Shown here piece after piece: positions 59,258 to 64,000 of a stretch of 64,000 bases of DNA. The first letter of the stretch is position 1. Each line of letters begins with the position of its first letter. The notes beneath the pieces are model-generated. The model saw only the letters and a list, made by a program, of their open reading frames with translations, had not been told where the DNA came from and did no database searches. The stretch spans positions 1 to 64,000 of the forward strand of contig JAJIRX010000851.1 of NCBI GenBank assembly GCA_023853785.1, written 5' to 3'. Made by a program: the position numbers and the translations under genes. The DNA is from Psilocybe azurescens (Eukaryota; Basidiomycota; Agaricomycetes; Agaricales; Agrocybaceae).

Positions 59258-60858
59258 ATGCCGGTAAAGTGCACCTTTTTGCATAAGCATTTATCTATAT
59301 TTACAACTGTCCTCTTGCTGATAAGCAGAATCAAGACATAACAATCAATTTCTCGCTTGTACCAGGGCGACCAGGCGATCCACTCGAACGCGTTGCTTTT
59401 TGGGACGCGCCTTCCACCGTGCAGTGGTTTCGAGAACGTGGCTATACTCTATATGAGCGACAGCCGTATGAAGTCGAAGATCAAGTCTCGTTCGCTACAT
59501 TTCCATCTGTGACACCTGAAGAGGGATCGCCTGCTGAATACCCTTATGCTCACTATGACCTGGACTCTAAAACTCCTCTCCGAACGTACGTGGAGCGGGT
59601 ATGTCTTCATTATACCTGCCATTAACTGATAGAATGTTTTGCTGAGTCCTTCTCAGGGAAAAGTAGTTTTCGCGCAAGATTCACTCCAACCGACACGTGG
59701 CAATCAAGGTGGTTAAGGCCAATACTGAAGAGCTAGCAATTCTGCATTTCTTGAAACGGCAAGATCAAAATATTCTGAAAGAGAATTGCATTATCCCGGT
59801 TCTGGAGATATTATCGATCGAAGGGTTCTCTTTTGTGGTGATGCCTAGGTATCCCATAGATCTGTTTAAACTTTTTAGAGGTTAATTTGTTTCTTTTCAG
59901 ATGGGGGGTTCAGTTGAATTTCCATGGCCAGAAAGATTGCGAGAAGTATTGATTATCATGCTATCCAAACTCAAAGTAAGCGTTATAATATGCCAAAGCA
60001 TTGTAAGCCGCTGAACATTGTTCTAGGCCCTAAGCTTTTGCATGAGCATAACATAACCCATAGAGTGAGCCGTTACGAATAATATTCTGGAAAAATATTT
60101 ATTTCTGCCCAGGATATCAACAATAGCAATTTTTAGTCAATCATATTGGCGATGAGTGTGATATACGGTACAACAAAGCTCGAGTCGATCTACGTTCAAG
60201 GGATTGCCTTTCCTATGCCATTTTCGATTTTGACCATTCAATCAAGTTGCCTCCTGGAGTCAATCGAAGCCATTTTAGTCTCCCATATCACAGGTCCTGG
60301 GGTACAATCAATGTTATTCCTGACACTCGTCAGGGCGAATACAATTTCAATCCATTCGTATTCGACGTCGGTGCGCTCGGTGTTGCTTTCTGCAAGAGCT
60401 ATCAGGTATGTTATAAGCTTTCCTTCAGTGACATGCTCCGCTGACGTTGCTGGTAAATGGTCACTGTAGTACCTAACTCCTCACATCCCCATGTTTGCCC
60501 CTTTTCTTGACAGGCTCACGACTCGGAACCTAGCATTTCGTTTCACCGCCTTTGAAGCACTTGTTTTTTCCGGGAGATGTTGTCACAATTATCGGCAGCT
60601 GACCTTGATCGGGAGATTGGACCCAATGACCTCAAGGTACATATACCATATGACAAGTACAATCGGTGGGAGCATGTTACGCCCGAATTTGCACGTAAAT
60701 GGGCACATTACAAAGAACCTCCTACACCATGGACAACAACCCTACTGCGCAGAGTCTGTGGAACTTGTTGGGGCTGCCATACAGTACCCTGGATTCGACG
60801 TTCTTCATCTCGATCATCCTCTTTCCTTCGTCACAAATTACGTGTCCTACTTTTGTAG
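59258..60858 (+). CDS. Protein kinase-like protein, agaricomycete family (copy 2, frame disrupted)
   Basis: Paralogue of the gene at 4.2-5.9 kb with the same exon plan: ATG CCG mini-exon (59258-59263), exon 59329-59598 (270 nt, identical length to copy 1), then exons from 59657 on. Motifs: INFSLVPGRPGDPLERVAFW, AIKVVKANTEELAILHFLKR, VVMPR, DIN..NF, FDFDHSIKLPPGVNRSHF, VFDVGALGVAFCKSYQ and YNRWEHVTPEFARKWAHYKE. Four frame breaks: an extra C at 59686-59687 and missing bases at G6 (59903-59908), T5 (60127-60131) and T6 (60564-60569). The last coincides with the break in copy 1. With one insertion as well as three losses, true decay is more likely here than in the other genes, but the open frames between breaks are well kept. 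DFD replaces DFG. Confidence 0.75.
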
Positions 60859-61076
60859 TCCTTCTCCCAAATTCGACCATTCATCTTTTATTCTACTCGA
60901 ACTTGTCATCATTGTAGAAATACTACGAATTTCAACCCATATCGTGAGTGCTAGTGATAGATACTAACTCATGCTGTGTCAAGACGCCGAACACCATTTT
61001 CATATGACTTGAGGACAAATTAATCAGATCTCTCCATCGAAACTGAATCCGGTTTGTCAGTGGCTGCAAATCTCAA

Positions 61077-62123
61077 ATGAATTCGCAGACTTCACTCTTG
61101 GCTGCGAGCGAAACTCCTGTGAACCTTACTGTGGTCCCAAGGGCGGACACCCGTGAATTAGTACAAGCTGTGAAGGATGCCATAGGTGACGCCAACTACG
61201 CATTATCAGGAATGCACGTCCTTGAAGAGTGGAAAGGACTATCGATAACATTCAGTGGGTCGTGGATATAGTCGGCGGCCTGGCACAGGTAATCCCATTG
61301 TCTGTCCATCTCCAACATTGCTCTAACCTTTCTGACATATCAATCCTTATGCTCGTATGGCACGGAGTGCTCTGTCCTCAATTCCAAAGTATATGTATGT
61401 GCTACAGGTGTATGTTTCTGCTCATTATGCTTAGTCCCTACTAGCCCAATTTGAGCACGACAAAAACGTCCTGACACTAGTTGAAGCCATGCGAAGCACG
61501 TTTGTTTTGGCCCAAGGCTCTTTTGAATCAGTGGTGTTCTCGCCAGACAGCAATTGGATTGCCTCCAGATCGGAAGACACAACAATTTGCATGCGGAATG
61601 TGTCGACAGGAAAACTCGAGTGAGGCCCGTTAACCGGACACACCGATACGGTCACCTCAGTTGAATCCTCGTTAGACGGAAAGTGGATTGTCTCCGAATC
61701 GTTTGACAAGACAGTTTATATGTGGAATGCCTTGACAGGAGTATTATCGCGTGGACCATTTACCGGGCACACCCTGACCGTCCGAACCATTGCGTTCTCA
61801 GGGGTATTGAGGCGAGGGCCGTTGACTGGCCACAGTAGTCTGTTCACTGCCGTGGCGTTTTCCCCGGATGGAAAAAGATTGTCTTTAGGTCTTTTGACTT
61901 AATAATCCGTGTCTGGAACCCATCTTTAGGACAATTGGAATATACTCTACTTGCTGAACACATCTTCATTCTTTCTGTTTCATTTTCACCCTACGGTACC
62001 CAAATTGTTTCTTGTGGAGCAGATCGCACAATCCACGTTATGCCTGCTCGCCCAATCACTATTACTCCGTCTGATGAGGATTCTTTTAACAACCTATCTG
62101 TGGATACGTGGAAGCCATGGTGA
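61077..62123 (+). pseudogene. WD40-repeat remnant of an NLR-type (NACHT-WD40) gene
   Basis: An N-terminal stretch reads ANYALSGMHVLEEWKGLSIT. Degenerate WD40 units follow: GSFESVVFSPDSNWIASRSE, GPLTGHTDTVTSVESSLDGK, TVYMWNALTGVLSRGPFTGH, RGPLTGHSSLFTAVAFSPDG, IIRVWNPSLGQLE and ILSVSFSPYGTQIVSCGADR. The GPLTGH...V.SVAFSPDG.RI.SGS.D.T phrase is typical of the highly similar repeats in fungal HET-E/NWD receptors. Several units are shortened, a TGA interrupts one at 61621-61623, and there is no NACHT domain upstream (kinase-like gene 2 lies there instead). It is therefore a 3' fragment of a former receptor gene. Confidence 0.7.
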
Positions 62124-64000
62124 GCTACTGCTATGAATCTCGACCTTGCACAGAGTCTGTATCGCCCAAATGTGCCTATCCATCTTATGAGTCGCAACCA
62201 AACCCGCCTAGATTTCTCAAAATTTATACATGGGTCCAACTGGGTAGCATGTTATACCGGTCAATAATTTGAATTTGTTGCGAGTGTACCGGCATGACAA
62301 AGTCGCTTTAGGCGCCGTTCATCTTTATTCCACCGCCATTTGATGATCCCTCAGTCTTCATTATTATATGTAGACCATAGATTGTAGGAATTCTAGAATA
62401 TAGACTCTAGGTAGTAATTTAATACAATGTTTGAAACATAACAAGTAAGAATAATGCTCACCTCAGTTGTTTGCGAGGCAAACGACTGAGAGCTCGTATC
62501 GAAGTTTCGTATACAATGTACTTCGTCAACCGTGACTCGTATCTACGAAGTAAATAGAAACTAATATGGTACATTGCGTGCCGCAAAGAAAGATGACGAG
62601 GGGCATGTAAGCTCCGAGTCTACGAAATGAAATGTATTGTATACTACAGAAAAGGAATGGAGCAGCAATGCACCGTTAATGAACCAAAATATAAGATTGA
62701 ACATGCGTACAAAATATCAAGGAACCGGTGCGTTACACCCAGTGATTGTGGCGAGGCTCTTTCGCGTTTGTTATCTTATTTCCAACATAGACTTATCTTA
62801 TGGGGGATATATATATCTCCCCCTCTATGTAGAATACCTCACTCGCTCTTATTCTTGACTGAGGCATGCATCTTCTTTATGTACCATTTACCATATGTTT
62901 AGGTACATATCGATGACATCTAGTTGCTCTTATTCTGGACTGGGTTATCTTATCTATTGTCTAGACTATTAGGTCCAGATTTATCAACAGAATTTTCTAC
63001 ACATTCTTTAGAGACCATTTTTTGCCATATAGTACAAGATGAAACAACGGCGAACACAAATAACGAGCCTTTAATGAATGCTATTTCTACGAAGGACGCA
63101 TTTATCTAAGTGGACACTGGGCGTCCGATATTTGGCGCTTATTCTATGATGGCGCTACTGCTTCCGCAAGTGTTAAAAAAGCCGCAAGATGCTTCATAGC
63201 ATAGAGGCTTTGTTTGAACGTATCTTGGTTTGAAATATGTAATATATATTTTGATCTGCCAGTAGCAGCGACTCCGATCGATGAAAAGTACTTCAGCTGC
63301 TTCGCTCGTTGACTCTGGGCCCGTTCTAATCTTAGTCCGTATCTATCACAGGTGCTTGGAACTAATCTGGCCTTTAATATCATGATTGTGATCACCGATC
63401 AAGAATGAGCCAAAAATATCAATGACGCCTCGAGGAACCTACTAACCGCTATTTCATCTTCCCTTTGAGACTCTTCGAGCTCTGAGCGGTTTGTACACAC
63501 CGATGACCACGCAGATCCGATGTGAATGGTAGAGAAAACGTGTTTTGACGCACATTTTGGCGAACGGGACTTTTCAAACTCGTTTTGTTTATTTGGCCTG
63601 AACTAGCCTTTTTGAATGCCTTGACAGAAAACTCCAGAGGAGCGGAAGTGTGTATGTAGCTCCATTGATTCATGGTCTGCTTGTATGGCTCTGATTTTGG
63701 ACTCCGTGAACATCTCGACTTTCGAGTGCAATGGCCGATGGGTGGTCGACTTTTAGGGTGATCAGCACTGATGACCTGTCCTTCATCGCGGAGTACGGAG
63801 TAGGATGAAAGACTTCGGAGGCCCCGGCTCCAATTGCACCTGCGCCAGTCCTCAACAAGCTCCATGGTTTTAGGAGATCACAATGACACTCTTGGACGAA
63901 ATCGAAACCAAAGGAAAACCGGAAATCGGCCGTCCAGAATCTGTACCAGGTAATTGTCGGGGAAGAGCCTGTCAACTGTGCTTTGCTATCGTCGTGATGG
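62124..64000. other. Gene-poor region to the window end
   Basis: No supported gene. Overlapping minus-strand frames at 63449-63975 might belong to a gene that continues beyond the window, but no motif identifies it. Confidence 0.4.
62462..62490. repeat. Short near-perfect hairpin
   Basis: CTCAGTTGTTTGC and GCAAACGACTGAG form a 13-bp stem with one mismatch around a GAG loop. It stands alone, with no gene end close by that would make it a terminator. Confidence 0.5.

Noticed and set aside
63449..63975. Two overlapping minus-strand open frames (138 and 101 codons) considered as a gene
   Set aside because: No motif, no consistent splicing, and neither frame could be preferred. It may belong to a gene outside the window, but this cannot be shown.

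Overview
The window is nuclear DNA of a filamentous basidiomycete, most likely an agaricomycete (mushroom-forming) fungus. Genes sit on both strands and are cut by many short introns of about 45-70 nt with GT...AG ends. Families expanded in Agaricomycetes are present: a kinase-like family with a conserved N-terminal extension, FunK1-type kinases, WSC proteins and PDR-type ABC transporters. There are no operons, Shine-Dalgarno sites, CRISPR arrays or recognisable tRNA/rRNA genes.

Layout. 0-3 kb: two non-autonomous DNA transposons (a 67-bp terminal-inverted-repeat element cut by the window edge, and a 451-bp TA-flanked element with a transposase N-terminal exon) and a small secreted cysteine-rich protein. 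4-6 kb: kinase-like gene 1 (minus). 8.8-14.4 kb: PDR/ABCG transporter 1 (minus). 18.7-20.7 kb: secreted two-WSC-domain protein (plus). 21.4-23.0 kb: mitochondrial processing peptidase beta (minus). 24.1-29.9 kb: PDR/ABCG transporter 2 (plus), paralogous to transporter 1 and in the opposite orientation. 30.1-32.1 kb: CoA-transferase family III enzyme. 32.5 and 40.6-41.3 kb: two short FunK1-like genes facing each other across a TM7S3/TM198-like (DUF4203) membrane protein, a secreted pectin methylesterase and Aurora kinase. 44.0 and 47.6 kb: two members of an unnamed protein family flanking arginyl-tRNA synthetase. 50.7-57.1 kb: mitochondrial ribosomal protein uL5m and the Cdc7/SepH septation kinase. 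59.3-60.9 kb: kinase-like gene 2 (plus), starting at the edge of a decayed transposon. 61.1-62.1 kb: WD40 remnant of an NLR-type gene. The rest is gene-poor, partly repetitive intergenic DNA.

The genes do not form one pathway. Housekeeping genes (MPP-beta, ArgRS, uL5m, Aurora, SepH) alternate with accessory genes duplicated locally in inverted orientation (ABC transporters, two kinase families, the unnamed family).

A general caution: nearly every long gene is open only if one base is added to a short homopolymer run. This holds even for single-copy essential genes (MPP-beta, ArgRS, uL5m). With that one base the exon totals become exact multiples of three. Homopolymer under-calling in the assembly explains this better than mass pseudogenisation, so the frameshifts noted below are suspected sequence errors unless stated otherwise.
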